A DNA stretch of 64,000 bases from Dryococelus australis (GCA_029891345.1 CM056998.1:175160239-175224238), one strand, 5' to 3'. Shown: positions 20,897 to 32,340, numbered from the stretch's first letter. Numbers and translations are program-made. The notes: a model not told the origin generated them from the sequence alone.

Positions 20897-23142
20897 AAGG
20901 GAGCTTTTCTCCTCACCATTCCTCATTGTTAAGTGCCATTCTGTCAGTTTAGTTTTTAGAATAAGAACTGCAGGTATCGGCATAGCACTAAATATTTCCC
21001 CAGGCTTAAAATATTTCCCACAAACCAGGTTCGCGTATTTGATCCACTTATGATAGCTGCTCTAGTATAGTGTAGTATGCTATGCATTTGTTGTGCTGTT
21101 AGTTGCAGCTCTATGAAGAAAATGATTATGATGAAGACGTACAGAAAATAATAATAATTATTTATTAAGTTCATGAATGATAAGATGAAAATTAAATTGT
21201 CCATTTAATGTAAGTGGGGAAAATTTTGAAAGTTCTAAAAAAAGTATCACAACCACAATGTATCCTTCCACCGCAGCTGTTTTGGCCCATGAAGAAAATT
21301 ACCTTTGTAAACAAATGTTTTGAGTCCAATGCACACTTGCATTTTCCTCCTTCCTCATGTTCCATGTAATGGCAGGCACTGAAAATCTGACAGTAGCTAA
21401 CTTCCATCCAGCAATTAATGTAGGATATTATAGCTAGGTTGGCATTCCAACTTGTTTTATTTTTGTAATTACTGAGTTAAATTTGTTGGGGTTATGTTTA
21501 TTTATTTTGAGGGAAAAAGGAATCAATTGCAAAGGGAGGGGAGGAAGGCTTTCGTTTTCCGTCTTTCGTAAGACGGCATTATTTTTATGTTCTTACGAGT
21601 GTGTGGCATTTTGAGTTGCATATTGTTTGGATGGAGCAATGGAAAATTTTGCTCATATGGAAATAGCATTTAAATTATCTAACTTCAAAAATTTCAACTC
21701 TAATGAAATAACAAAATGTGATACATGCATCGCTGTTCGTATTCATACAGATGCATCAATATATTCACCCACACACTTTAACCAAAGTTTACCGTACACT
21801 CGTTGAATTTATGATATAGTTGATTAAACAAATATTATTCACTCCCTACAAAAGTGTGGAAATTGTGGCTTTTTCAGGCCATTTGCTTTTCAATAATTGC
21901 GTTAACAATTTACAAATACATTTTAAAAACATGCAAACTTACTGTTTGTAAAATTTTCAATCTCTTGAACACGTTTTTTTTTATGGCAAGTCTTGCCAAT
22001 TTTACTTCACTAAAGTCACATTTGTTTGTCACTATCATTAAATAATTTATTTGTAGAATCATTCAGAAAACTCAACACTGCGCACATTTCCTGATACAAA
22101 CAAACTTAACCTTAGATATGTAAATAAATATTTGTGTCTCTTCATTGTGGAAAGCAGTAAGGAAAATGGCAGAAGGCATGCGGTAATCACATGGCGATAA
22201 TGTTTCATTTCACTCAAGGAAACGTACAACGGTACCTACAACCAACTATGCTTGAAAAAAGCAAATGAAAAAATAATTAACTATCTATTAAGTATTCCGG
22301 CACCACCAACAAGATATTTGTATAATAAACACAATGAGAAAAAAGCACACGCCAATGGCCGTTCACCGGGCTGGAAACTGGAAACATAAACATGGGTAGC
22401 CATTGGCTGGAAACGTTTACTGTTCGTACGTGTCAATATACTCTGTCATAAATGCTAAACATGTTTTAGAGTACATTCACTAAATAGCCAAGAAAATGTA
22501 ATGTTGCTTTAAAAACATATTGTAAACCATAAATGTTGTAAGTATAATTAAAATTTTAAATTTCAAAGTTTAGTTCCGAGTACTATTGTCTTCCAAAGCC
22601 ATCATAAAAATAGCCAACTTAACAACACTGATCCTGCAGCAGTTCATCAGTTGATACAATACTGTATGAACGAGAGCATTTACTGTTTACACAGTGTGTA
22701 GGTTGGTCACATTGTCTGTAAGATTTTACCCCACGTACATGAAATGGGCAATATTAATTGTTTACAAAATATTATTCCTTTTCAATCACATTTTCATAGA
22801 TTTTACACATAATCATTCCTCTCAAATGCCATTGTATAGATAAGTAAATACATTTTTAAAAAATTTTGTTTGCTGTACCTATATTTTATTATGTTTTATG
22901 CATGACAACTTCCATAATTGTAAGTTTTCAGTAATTACTACTTCAGATTTCAGTTTCAAACTGAGATGAGTGAAGTGTGTGCAATTTACATAATAAATTA
23001 TCTTTTCTGCTGCATGCAACAGGCATATTGTCCATTTCATATAGGTGGTCTCACATTTAACAGTTTGAGGAAAGTAGTGCCAATGGCATCTGGGTGGCTA
23101 TGTATCCTTCCGCCACAGCGGAGCTGTCATTGAAGGTGACTG
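20897..23142. other. AT-rich intron DNA, one dispersed-repeat fragment
   Basis: No gene was recognised. The segment at 21499-21610 (cgtctttcgtaagacg, then atttttatgttctt) recurs at 24770-24870 and is probably one end of a DNA element. Confidence 0.5.
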
Positions 23143-23258
23143 TTTGCAAACAAACCCCATGGGACTGCCAGTATTTGCAAACAAACACCATGTGACTGCC
23201 AGTATTTGTAAACAAACAACATATGACTGCCTGTTTTTGTAAACAAACTGCATGTGCC
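23143..23258. repeat. 31-bp tandem repeat with forkhead-like core
   Basis: Repeat units start at 23143, 23174, 23205 and 23236 (partial). Each contains tttg(c/t)aaacaaac, followed by an atg-gactgcc part. The core GTAAACAAA fits the forkhead-factor consensus (R-T-A-A-A-C-A). Whether it binds anything is unknown. Confidence 0.85.
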
Positions 23259-24226
23259 TTCTCTCGGATAACTTAGAAACTGTGAAGGGCTATTCAAACA
23301 GTTGCAGGTTGGCAACAATCCCATTTTTTTTAGTTTATAAATATTTTAGGTAAGTGACTAACAGTCCATGTAATTAGTCTATAGATTGATCATTTTTTTA
23401 CCTTGCAAGAAATTTGTAACCAGAATGCACGAAAATGAAATTGTATTTTCACTGTCAAATGAATAAGATATTTTTTTTTAGTATATGGTACTCAAAATAT
23501 ATTAATGACAACTAATCTTGTCACACTTACCTAGGGAAAGTTCTTGTAAACATAAAAATTTAGCATGTTTTCCATGAACACCAAATACCAACATCCCCGC
23601 CCCCAAGAATTGCTAAAAACCAAAATATTGCCCCCCCATTACCTTCTTTTGAAAGGCAGTATACATTCTTACATACAGGCTACTATTGTATTAAAAGTAC
23701 ATAATTCAGCTTTGTGGTATGATATGACAACAAACTCTGTACAGCCTGATACTTTTATGGTGGTTATAATTCTCAGGATGTTAAAGTATGTAGGTAAACA
23801 AATTAATATTTAAGCAATGTTACTTAATTTCAGAAAATTTTTAATGACTCTCATTTAGCAACTCAAGTGTTAATTGCAGGTCTACATGCAATATACTTTA
23901 ATAACTTTTCTCAAATACCTACATGTTCAGATTGTCATGCTGCGAATAAAAACTTATTTTTGACTATCTCAGTGTTATTTACACTGAAGTTCAGTCGCAC
24001 AACCTCCCTCCTCAAAATTGTGAATACAGCTCTAGTCTTGTTCTCGAGTACGTAATGAAAAACTGTATTTCAGTTAAGAGTTGTTATAAAGTTCTCTAGA
24101 AAAGCAGATGTGACCTACAGCAACAATATATCAAACGAACATGTTACTTACACACTAAAAAGATGCTCCACCTACCCAAGATTGAAGACATCATAAAGTT
24201 CATTTTCCTTTGCGATAAATTTTGGA

Positions 24227-24673
24227 ATGTCGCAGTTCCTGCTTATGCATGAGACACTTATTTATGATATTGGAGCACCTTTGGTGGGGAGCTTAAATGG
24301 AAAGATTTTGTTTGATAAGTATGTTGTAATTTACTGGATATCAAAAAGTTGTCTTTCCAATGTAAATCCTGTTTATGTGAATTATTCTTCCGTTACTCGT
24401 ACTATATTCTTAACAACGTATGTTAAAAACATATGTGTGCTTTTAATTTGCAAAACAAAAATGCTTAAAACGTTTATAAAAGACTCCAATGTTGATACCT
24501 ACCATGCCATTATGTTACTTTCAAATACAGCCTTTAAAATCAGGAAAAACCTTAAAATTTATTTGCTAACAGGTATCCCTGTAAACAAACTTGACACATT
24601 TTATATATGTTCTAAAAAAAATACAAGTGATACAACTTACAAGTTTATATGGCCAGTAAGCTTTACATTTTGA
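24227..24673 (+). other. 148-codon orphan open frame in AT-rich intron
   Basis: An uninterrupted frame of 148 codons lies in DNA that is about 70% AT, where stops should come about every 12 codons. The product would be rich in I, K, L, T and S, with hydrophobic runs such as TIFLTTY and ICVLLI. I recognise no domain and no transposase or reverse transcriptase motif. There is no clear promoter or splice context. It may be chance or a relic of an unknown element. Confidence 0.25.
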
Positions 24674-24769
24674 AACCCTCCAGAATCAGAGTTTAGAGTT
24701 TCAATCAATAATAACACAGAGAATAGTTCATAGCAATGAAATGTCCCAATTATGGTATCATCTTTATTT

Positions 24770-25340
24770 TATTTTGAGGGGAAAAGGAAAAAGTGAGCAG
24801 AGTGGGAGGCTTTAGTTTATCGTCTTTCGTGAGACGGAAATATTTTTATGTTCTTGCGATGCCGGAATCACATAGCCACAACGCGCACGACACGACGGCC
24901 AGCAGCCAATGAAATACAAGATAGATTGTCGTAAACCCGGCCGATTTTGTCGTCCGACCAGCAGTTTTGGATTAGAAATTATTTCTATACTACGTCGTGT
25001 CGTGCGGCATGATGCACAGAATGTACAACATTGCAAAATTGAAATTGTATTGCAAGCTTGCCCTACAATGGTAAATACACAGTTTAAAAATAAATACAGT
25101 GAAAACTACTGTATCTAATTCTCAAAAATAATAATTTTACTTTTGTATGCATTAGTGATACCAATTTGTCACCATTATGTATTACAAATTTCCCTCTTGT
25201 TCACCACATTTGAGACTATTGTAGCCTATGAGCGCCTTCTAAATAGTAGTTTAAATGCCGAGAGTATGGTGTCTGTCGTGCTGTAAATTTAAGTAGTCTC
25301 ATTGAAATGTGTCGTGGTTGCGTTTTTAGTCGTGCCGTGA
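24770..25340. repeat. DNA-element fragment with 14-bp inverted repeat
   Basis: CGCACGACACGACG (24884-24897) is the exact reverse complement of CGTCGTGTCGTGCG (24993-25006). The stretch 24770-24870 repeats 21499-21610. A relaxed version (gtgtcgtggttgcg...tcgtgccgtgag) follows near 25310-25340. It is likely a miniature inverted-repeat element; its ends are not defined. Confidence 0.45.
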
Positions 25341-26198
25341 GTATTTGACATTCAAATTTAAATTTGGATTTGATAGATTTAGTAGTCTGTACATATTATG
25401 TTCTTTTTTTTTTTTTTACATCACTTTGATATCTTTTAATAATATTAAAGTAAATTTAAGTAATAGAAATCAACAATAATTAAAGTTATTATATTATTGT
25501 TTTCATTACACCTTTTCAAATTATAAAAAAAATAGTTTTTCGCAATTTAGTTTTTTCTAAATATATTAGGGAATTGTTATGAAATGAGGTCTTCATATAA
25601 TATTGTATGTTGGCATAACTGTTCCTTATCTATCACTATTTTAAACTTGAAAATAAAATATTTCCAGAGGGAGAAAGCAGCAGTTCTCTGTATGCACACC
25701 TTATAGATGAAAGCTGTGCACATGTATGTGCAAGGCATTCGACTGGCATGCAGTCTTTCTATCTGTGACACACCTGAATGTGACTTAAATAAAGACAAGG
25801 GTATGATATGAGTCTAAAGACAATTCGGAAATTTCTTTATTGAACATTTAGTGTCTAAAACTTTTCTGGGAACACCTATAATAGCCATTTTCATGGTGAA
25901 AAAAAAAAAATTCTTGGAGTTGAAATGAGAGAAACTTGTCTTTGGGCATAAAATTTCTTAAAGGAATTTTCTATTTACACGCTTTTATAAAATAGCCAAC
26001 AGTTTTTTTTTAATGATGTGTTTTCTAACAAACATCTGCAATGCATTTGAGCCAGCCAAGCAGAGCACTTAAAAGATAGAAAACTGTCGGGGAAGAGTCA
26101 TTCCTTGTGCAGATGTTTGTGACAAAAATGCAGTTTTCAGAATGTGGGCCAGGCAACCTGTAGCTGGCAGGTACGAGGGTGTGTGTTGTGTGCTGCAG

Positions 26199-26355
26199 GT
26201 CACTGATAGAGCAGTTCTTCGGGGGCACTCTGGACGTGCAACTGAAGTGCACGGAGACGGAGGACGAGCCCCCAACCAACAGCAAGGAGTCGTTCCTGCA
26301 GCTCAGCTGCTTCATATCCCAGGATGTGCGCTACATGGCCTCTGGCCTGCGATCT
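26199..26355 (+). CDS. USP14: USP14 exon D
   Basis: One base completes a Lys codon from exon C, then 52 codons follow in frame. The exon starts SLIEQFFGGTLDVQLKC, continues SFLQLSCFISQDVRYM and ends ASGLRS. This is the SLIDQFFG...LQLSCFI block of USP14, part of the thumb/finger region that grips ubiquitin. The acceptor gtgctgcag ends at 26198 and the donor GTAAGT starts at 26356. Only 156 bp separate it from exon E, while the neighbouring introns run to thousands of bases. Confidence 0.95.
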
Positions 26356-26511
26356 GTAAGTCATCACGTGTCATCTTGTGTGTGTCTTATGGGTTGTGAC
26401 TCTTGATGGAGCGGTGATTTAAGTGTTATTTAATGTGAAGGAAGGCTTGTGTGATGTTGTCTGTTGTGCATAATTCTAATGTTTAAATTTGTTTTTTTTT
26501 TTTTTTTGCAG

Positions 26512-26577
26512 AAAATGCAAGAGCAAATTACAAAGATGTCGCCAATGTTAGAACGTGATGCTGTGTATACCAAAACG
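26512..26577 (+). CDS. USP14: USP14 exon E
   Basis: This exon codes for 22 residues (KMQEQITKMSPMLERDAVYTKT), phase 0 at both ends. It matches the QEEITK-SPTLQRNA-YIK segment of human USP14. The acceptor follows a run of T and ends gcag at 26511; the donor is GTGGGT at 26578. The next exon continues with SKISRLPGYLTIQ, as in the family. Confidence 0.92.
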
Positions 26578-26744
26578 GTGGGTACATTATTAAATTGTGG
26601 ACAGTATTGATTGTGTGTTGTAATGTTTCACTACTTCTGTATCCGACTTTTTTGTTGCAATAATAACAATAATAATAATATTGATAATGAGATATTTGTG
26701 TTTTATGTGTATAAGTGTTTATTTTTCCATCAAAGTAATTGTGA

Positions 26745-27430
26745 AAATACTAGGGATGGGCCGATGCCGATACCGATTAACCAGCCGATATCACGACCAT
26801 CGGCATCAGCGATGTAAACATTATTTGACTATTATTATTCACCAATTAGTAGCACTTAGATTACTTCAGTAGCACCTCGTTGTTATCCTGTTTATTCAGT
26901 TTTCTTGTACAAGTATTTTTTTTTGTTGACAGTCCTTACAAATATCCTATATAAACAATGTTAAATAAACCCGCATGCTAAATCTCGTGAAGCATTAATT
27001 TACAGCATCCATCAATCAGATATTCCGTCCAAAACCCAAAATTTATTCGGAACTAGAGCTGTTCCGATACCAATACTAAGTATCCGAATCGGCCGATACT
27101 TCACTTTTTTATCTTTATTGGGTATGGTATCGGGTCAATACATTAGTATGGGTTATAGACAATGAAATTTCTTTATTACTTTCTTTAGACACAAAATTTA
27201 CTGTATTTCGGCATGTATAGGCTGCACATTTTTACAAAAAAAATTAAAATAAGAACAAATGAATAGCTTTTCACTCATACAGTAATTTTTTCATTCACGT
27301 TCATAAACAAAATAATTGAAATGGGCTGATACCACATTTTGCTGATGCCAACTATACTGATTCTCAACTGCCAATTACAACGATGCCGATGCCAGTTTTG
27401 ATGAGCACAGTAATAATTCCCAATATTTGG
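26745..27430. repeat. Degenerate hAT-like repeats (GATGCCGATACCGAT type)
   Basis: The stretch contains tagggatgggccgatgccga (start 26752), gttccgataccaatac (near 27060) and gatgccgatgccag (near 27384). These match a widespread class of non-autonomous hAT ends. A short relative lies near 32672. No target duplication was found. Confidence 0.4.
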
Positions 27431-27732
27431 AAATACTTTTTTATTACTTACATTTAAGTATTAAGTTTTGTGAACAGTTTAAGCACTTTGTATTAGGTGT
27501 CTACAGCGTAGAAATAAAATATAACACTAATTTTAATAATTAATAATAAGATAAACAATTTAATGGGCAAATAAGTAACTTAACAGTCAAGGAAAAACTG
27601 TTACCTGACGATACATCATTCATTACAAACTTGGTTCATTATAGACAACTTTCGAAACTTCCAGCAATCTGATGCGGACTGGTATTTTAGACCTGAGAAA
27701 TACCATACATAACCGCAACACGCATGTTTGTT

Positions 27733-28330
27733 TTGACGCGTGCCCAGTTAAGGTCTGCTTGGCACAATCGCCTTGGATTTGTACGCTAGACCAATAGCGT
27801 AGTTTTATACAGGTTTGTCAGTGGCTGGTGAGAGGTGTTAGCTACTGACTTATTCGGAAGACCGTCGTGATGCTGAAGAAGTTGAGGTTTTAATCCTTGG
27901 TCTCAACTTAAGGGGTGCTGGGTTGCTCTACACCATATTGATGGTTCCAGGTGACAGGTTCCCAGCTCCAGAAACTGGGATTGGCCAGGCCATACCTAGC
28001 CTTGGTCCCGTAAACCAGTCCTCTCGGAACCAGGTGATGTTCTTGACTGGTGCGAATATTGGGTGGAAAATATACGAACACCGTGGGAGCAGTTGCAACT
28101 GCTTGGCGTCTGAGTGCTGCGGCACGGTCCCGTTCCACCTGCCTTTCTTGCATAGGAGGAGGAAGTGCAGACAACTGTTTGGCAGCAAGAAACTCTAGGT
28201 TTTGTTCCCTATGCCTTTTGCTTTGCCTTACCGTGAAAGGCATAGTGTGTTGCCGTTTGAACAACACACGTAGTGCACCTTGACAAGAAACGATTTAACA
28301 GTGTTAGTCCAGTAGGGTACTTATTTTTGT
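27733..28330 (-). mobile_element. LTR fragment F with intact internal ORF
   Basis: Read on the minus strand, its 3' end GGGCACGCGTCAA is at 27733, and the family motif ggtctagcg sits near 27790 just before it. The 5' part of the LTR is missing; from about 28330 a different repeat begins. It carries the least damaged copy of the LTR ORF (28243-27908). Confidence 0.6.
27908..28243 (-). CDS. LTR-embedded small basic protein, intact copy F
   Basis: This is an uninterrupted 111-codon frame from ATG (28243-28241). It starts MPFTVRQSKRHREQNLEFL, then PPPMQERQVERDRAAALRRQ, then AVATAPTVFVYFPPNIRTS, and ends with GLVYGTKARYGLANPSFW and WNHQYGV. The start codon matches the ATG in copies at 6427, 44429, 49858 and 52375. 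Its N-terminus is Arg/Lys-rich. I recognise no known domain. In position it lies downstream of the LTR promoter and just before the LTR 3' end, so a transcript starting in the LTR would carry it first. Expression is not shown; no upstream promoter survives in this fragment. Confidence 0.5.
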   Translation of the reverse strand: MPFTVRQSKRHREQNLEFLAAKQLSALPPPMQERQVERDRAAALRRQAVATAPTVFVYFPPNIRTSQEHHLVPRGLVYGTKARYGLANPSFWSWEPVTWNHQYGVEQPSTP

Positions 28331-29460
28331 AAAGGCCTACATGTTGTACAGCCAACCCAGGCTCCTCCAGTCTGCCTTCACTCTGGCCTGTATCGACGTC
28401 TAAACATAGACTCCCCTCGACTGACTGACTGCGACTGACAACTCCCTCCGACTAACTCCCGTGCTGTCTCAATGACAACTCGTAAAAATGTCATCTTTAC
28501 ACAGCAGGCTTCCATCAACAACGCGTTGCTCCTGGCCTTGTCTGACGGCATCGTTCTCGTCACCCAGTCTTTAGCCAATCAGAGCACTCTGTGCCTACGT
28601 GCGGCGGCTTGCAAACACAGTATCAGCACCAACTCACTTCCCTTGTCCCCTGAGCTTCCCTTCCTACACTTTGTCTGCTGCCCACAGCACGAAACCATCC
28701 CTCCCCCTGAAATCACCAACAGTTGCACAGCTGTTGAAGCGTCCCCGTTATTATTACTCCCGGAACTACCGCGGACAACACCCAACGTTCCGAAATCAAT
28801 TTGGTATTAAGATGACTGCAACTTCAGCGACAAAGCGGCGAAAACAAAATGGGGAACACAGCTGCAGTCGACACAAAGCGTACTGAGGCTGAACTCAGTT
28901 TTGAAAGATGACAGATTTGTCCATCACAGACACTAGAATTTTTTACCACTAACTAAGGAGTATTCCCGGGAAGACAATGTAAAGACCTAGTATCGTAACC
29001 TTAAAAAAATAATTTAATACCATTCAAACAGAATAAATTATAATGCCTTAATACCAGAAAAAAAATGACTTCTGAAAAAAATTAAAGGCCTCTGTACAGA
29101 AAAACAATAATTAAAAATTTTTAACAGACACTGAACAAAATATGACTACTATGTTCAGGTCAAAAAAAAAGTCTTAAGTACACGAACACTAAAACAAAAG
29201 CGAAACGACTTTCGAAAATTATAACCAAAACCAGAATAAAAATAAAATTATTAAATAATTTACCAAAACACAGCAAAAGAACTCACATCTGAACAAATAT
29301 TGAGGGATAGACCTTACAAAACAAATTAATTTAAAACCCTAAAACCTAAAGACAAATAATAAAATAACCTGATGCATCATAACAAAAAATAAAGAGCTTC
29401 CCAGAGAAATTAAGGGTTTCCGAACAAAAAAAATAACTCACAAAAATCACTTTGTAACAA
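28331..29460 (+). repeat. Repeat related to 11700-12600, with A-rich tail
   Basis: The C-rich island with Pro/Ser/Thr codons (28340-28850) and the A-rich stretch after it parallel 11740-12600. Shared phrases include ggctcctccag (near 28361 and 11760). It is probably part of the same LTR-element family. No coding role was seen. Confidence 0.45.
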
Positions 29461-29579
29461 TACTATGTTGTCTCGGAGCTTGAAGTGCTGAGGGCTGTCC
29501 TGAAGAAATTTTTGGATATCCGGGTGTTGCCATTGGAAATAAGTAATGAATTATTTGCTCAGGTGGAGATGTAGTAGTT

Positions 29580-30122
29580 TTATGTGCTCCTCAGGGCTGT
29601 TGTCTGGTGCTGGAGGGGGAGGGTGGCATCTTTTCCCACTCCCCTTCCTTCTCTTCTCTGACAAGGTCTAACTGGTGTGACAGGACTGGGCAAATCATTT
29701 GTAGTCCCCGGGCAGTGAACTTCAAAGTCAAACTCGGTGAGAAACATCTCCCACCCTCCGAGCTTGGCCTTCAAGCTTCGTGATTCCAGGAGCCACTGCA
29801 GCTTTTTACTGTCAGTACGCAAAATGAATTTCTTGCCCTCCGAGTGGTAGCAGTACTTCTTGATGGCCCATATAACTGCAGGTCATTCTTGCTCGTTTAT
29901 ATGGTACCTCTGTTCTGTGGCGTTTGAGCGGGTGCTGGCGTATGCAATTACTTGCGTGAGGTCTTCTGCGAATCTGGCGGCTTGTCTATTCCTTGGTTTT
30001 TCATCTCTTCCACTTGCGTCATAATCAATTTGCATCTTCTGACAGACACTCTGTATGAGCGGTGGTATACTGGGCTGTTGGTTGTTGTCCAGATCTCGTG
30101 TTGAATGGACCGGGTCTGGCAC
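29580..30122 (-). pseudogene. Ty3/gypsy RNase H fragment
   Basis: On the minus strand the N-terminal part reads VIAYASTRSNATEQRYHINEQE and then RTDSKKLQWLLESRSLKAKL, MFLTEFDFEVHCPGTTNDLP. These are the RNase H motifs of Ty3/gypsy pol, with the RTDSK aspartate kept. A stop separates the two parts. It aligns with the better preserved stretch at 53590-53905. Reverse transcriptase and integrase are missing from this copy. Confidence 0.75.
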
Positions 30123-30338
30123 ACTTGCCTTACTTGTCCAAACGCGCAGGTGTGTTCATCTAGGATCAGCCTCAGTTGGTCAAACTCAGGTCCTTCTAAC
30201 TGATGATTTATCTCACTTGTGTTGATGGGTGGTGGGATGACCGCAATGGGACTGTGCTCCCAATTTACTGTGACCTGGTTTTTATCTTGCTGGTAGACTC
30301 TTCCCTGGCCGTCGTCGAGGACACTGTTGCTGGCGTAG

Positions 30339-30780
30339 TTATGGATGGCCCAGAATCACAGCCTTAGTGAGGTCCGGCGAGACCACGAACTCCACTTTGC
30401 TGGAGTGTGTAGTACATCCGTCTACACGAAGGGTTACCTCATGCTGAGTCATTCTTACAACATGCTTCTGGGGTCGAAGTGATGCCCTTTGTTGTGCTGT
30501 CAGCACATCACTTCGAATAAAATTTCCAGTTGCCACGGAATCTAGCAGGGCTAGGATTTTATTGCTATTGATTGTGACTTCTATGTATGGCGCTTCTGGG
30601 GTTGCTTATTCCTCTCTAAATTTCTGAAGGCTGGGCTCTTTGATCCCAGAGGTAACTGCCTGCTTTTCGCTCTGGTTATGGCATTTCCCGCCTGGCTAGT
30701 TTTCATGTTCTCTTTGCGTGGCCTTCCTGTCTGTGTGGGCAATCCGATTAAAGTTGCGGCCAAGACAGTACCAGCATTTA
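30339..30780 (-). pseudogene. Ty3/gypsy protease and zinc-knuckle fragment
   Basis: Read on the minus strand: a knuckle-like CWYCLGRNFNRIAH, then YIEVTINSNKILALLDSVATGNFI, then VVRMTQHEVTLRV and FVVSPDLTKAVILGHP. This is the retropepsin fold of gypsy-type elements. The catalytic D-S/T-G reads D-S-V, so the glycine is lost. Stops lie between the knuckle and protease parts. Confidence 0.75.
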
Positions 30781-31069
30781 GGTAAGGGGTTTTGGGGGGT
30801 GGGAGAAGCTGGCGTAGGAGGCGTTTCTTTTCTTTTCTACTTTTTGGATTCCGTTGGCTTTTCGCATGCTTGTCGAGTACTGTTTGGGCTTCAAAATTCC
30901 TTTTACTTTCACGTTATCTTTCAAAGAGTTCTTATATTGTTTTAGGCTTGTGAATTTGTAAAAGCTTACTCAATTTAGGTAGGAGCATCCTGGCGATATT
31001 CCTCACGCATCTTTCTTCCATGGCAACAGGATAAATTCTCCGGTAAAGATGAACTTACTTTTCGTCAGA

Positions 31070-31760
31070 TGAATACTTTCGCCTCTTCCTCAGAGTGCTG
31101 GGTTTGGCCATAGAATTTGGTAGTGAGTTGCACAACACTTCACCCAAGAACTGTGTGGATAGGCGAGTGCATAGCTAGCCTCATTCGGTCACAAACTCTC
31201 CATATTTACTCCATCATTGTAAGGCGTGGCTGCGTAGTTGTTTACTGGTTCGGGACATCCATTGTTTACTAGGTATCTCGTGTTTGTTGCACTCTCTCTT
31301 ACACTCTTCTGTAAAAGAGACTGGGTCTTCGTGGGGTTGGCCAGTGAACTCGGGCAGCCGAGGGTCGCGGGAGCTGCAGGTTGTAGCTGGACTGACTCAG
31401 TGTCCTAGATTACTAGGCCTGTATTCTGCTGCTCGTCGGCGGTTAACTAATCCAGGTCGTGTCACATACTCCTCCGACCAGCCTATGCAGTTGTGATGAA
31501 AGGGCTGAGCTCACATTATGCAGTGAACCAAATTAATTCCATGACCCAGGCAGGTAATCCAGCTACAGTATGCTGTTTGGCTGGTTCAACAGTCATGTTA
31601 CTGGTATTCTAATCTGTACGTGTTCTGTACCTCATCGGCCCAACCTAGGCACTGATAATGTAATAATTCTGGCAGTGGGCGCACGTGATTAAATTAATTC
31701 CTGTACTGGGGCAGGTGGATATATCGTACCGGTTTTCAGAGGCTTCGTCCATGGTGACCT
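31070..31760 (-). pseudogene. Gag-like segment with PHD-type finger remnants, minus-strand copy
   Basis: Read on the minus strand: STCPSTGINLITCAHCQNYY (finger 1, later residues lost), then C-I-M-stop-AQPF-HHNCIGW with VTRPGLV (finger 2, where one Cys codon has become TGA), then DPRLPEFTGQPHEDPVSFTE and, after stops, WSKYGEFVTE (Gag capsid-like). The order and spacing match 8746-9465 on the + strand, although the DNA is clearly diverged. It belongs to the element whose primer-binding site is at 31886. Confidence 0.65.
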
Positions 31761-31885
31761 CTAGGTGATTTTGGACTCCCCGAAATCTGTTGGCGGGCTG
31801 AATCTGGTGTTCTGGCTAGCTTCTGCTATTCTTGGGTCATTGCTGGCCTGGTTCTGATTTCGCTACTAATTTTGCCAAATGCTTA

Positions 31886-31904
31886 GACCCCACGTTGGGC
31901 ACCA
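31886..31904 (-). other. Primer-binding site of the minus-strand gypsy relic
   Basis: The minus strand reads TGGTGCCCAACGTGGGGTC, which has the TGG-start and composition of tRNA primer sites of gypsy-type elements. It sits between an LTR tail (poly(A) signal AATAAA at 31962-31957) and the Gag-like segment. Confidence 0.65.
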
Positions 31905-32340
31905 AGAAAGAACCCTACTCTACTTCTTGACGTTTGATGCTCTTGGGCTCAAAGTATTTATTGTATCTCTCAGTAATTGCAGGGTCATGCTATAAACTTA
32001 ATTTATGTTGTATAGTTAGTGTATAGAATTTCTATTATATACTGTAAACAGTTACATGGTTTGTTGAAAATTGAAATGCCTAACATTGGAGATGTTGCCG
32101 GAAAATTTGTTTCAAATTAAGAATCTTGAGAAAACATTTCAACAGAAAAAGCAGAATTGGTGAATAAATGACTTGCAATATTTGATGTGAATCCTACGTA
32201 ACCAGAAGAGTATTGTAAAAAGCAAAACTTTCGTAGCAGGTTGTTTGAGCTTTTGAGTTTTAGCCCAAAATGGTGTTCTTGCAGAACTCTACTTTGCTCA
32301 TGTTTTGATGTGCCCTTGCTCTGTAATAATGACCAACATT
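31905..32340 (-). repeat. LTR tail upstream of the primer site (extent uncertain)
   Basis: On the minus strand AATAAATACTTTGAGCCC precedes the primer-binding site by about 55 bases, as expected for R-U5. No TATA box or second copy was found, so the 5' edge is unknown. Confidence 0.4.

Noticed and set aside
20348..21053. Long + strand frames across 20348-21053 that look like a repetitive protein
   Set aside because: They are translations of the 83-bp minisatellite. The 74-bp units change frame, and there is no start or splice context.
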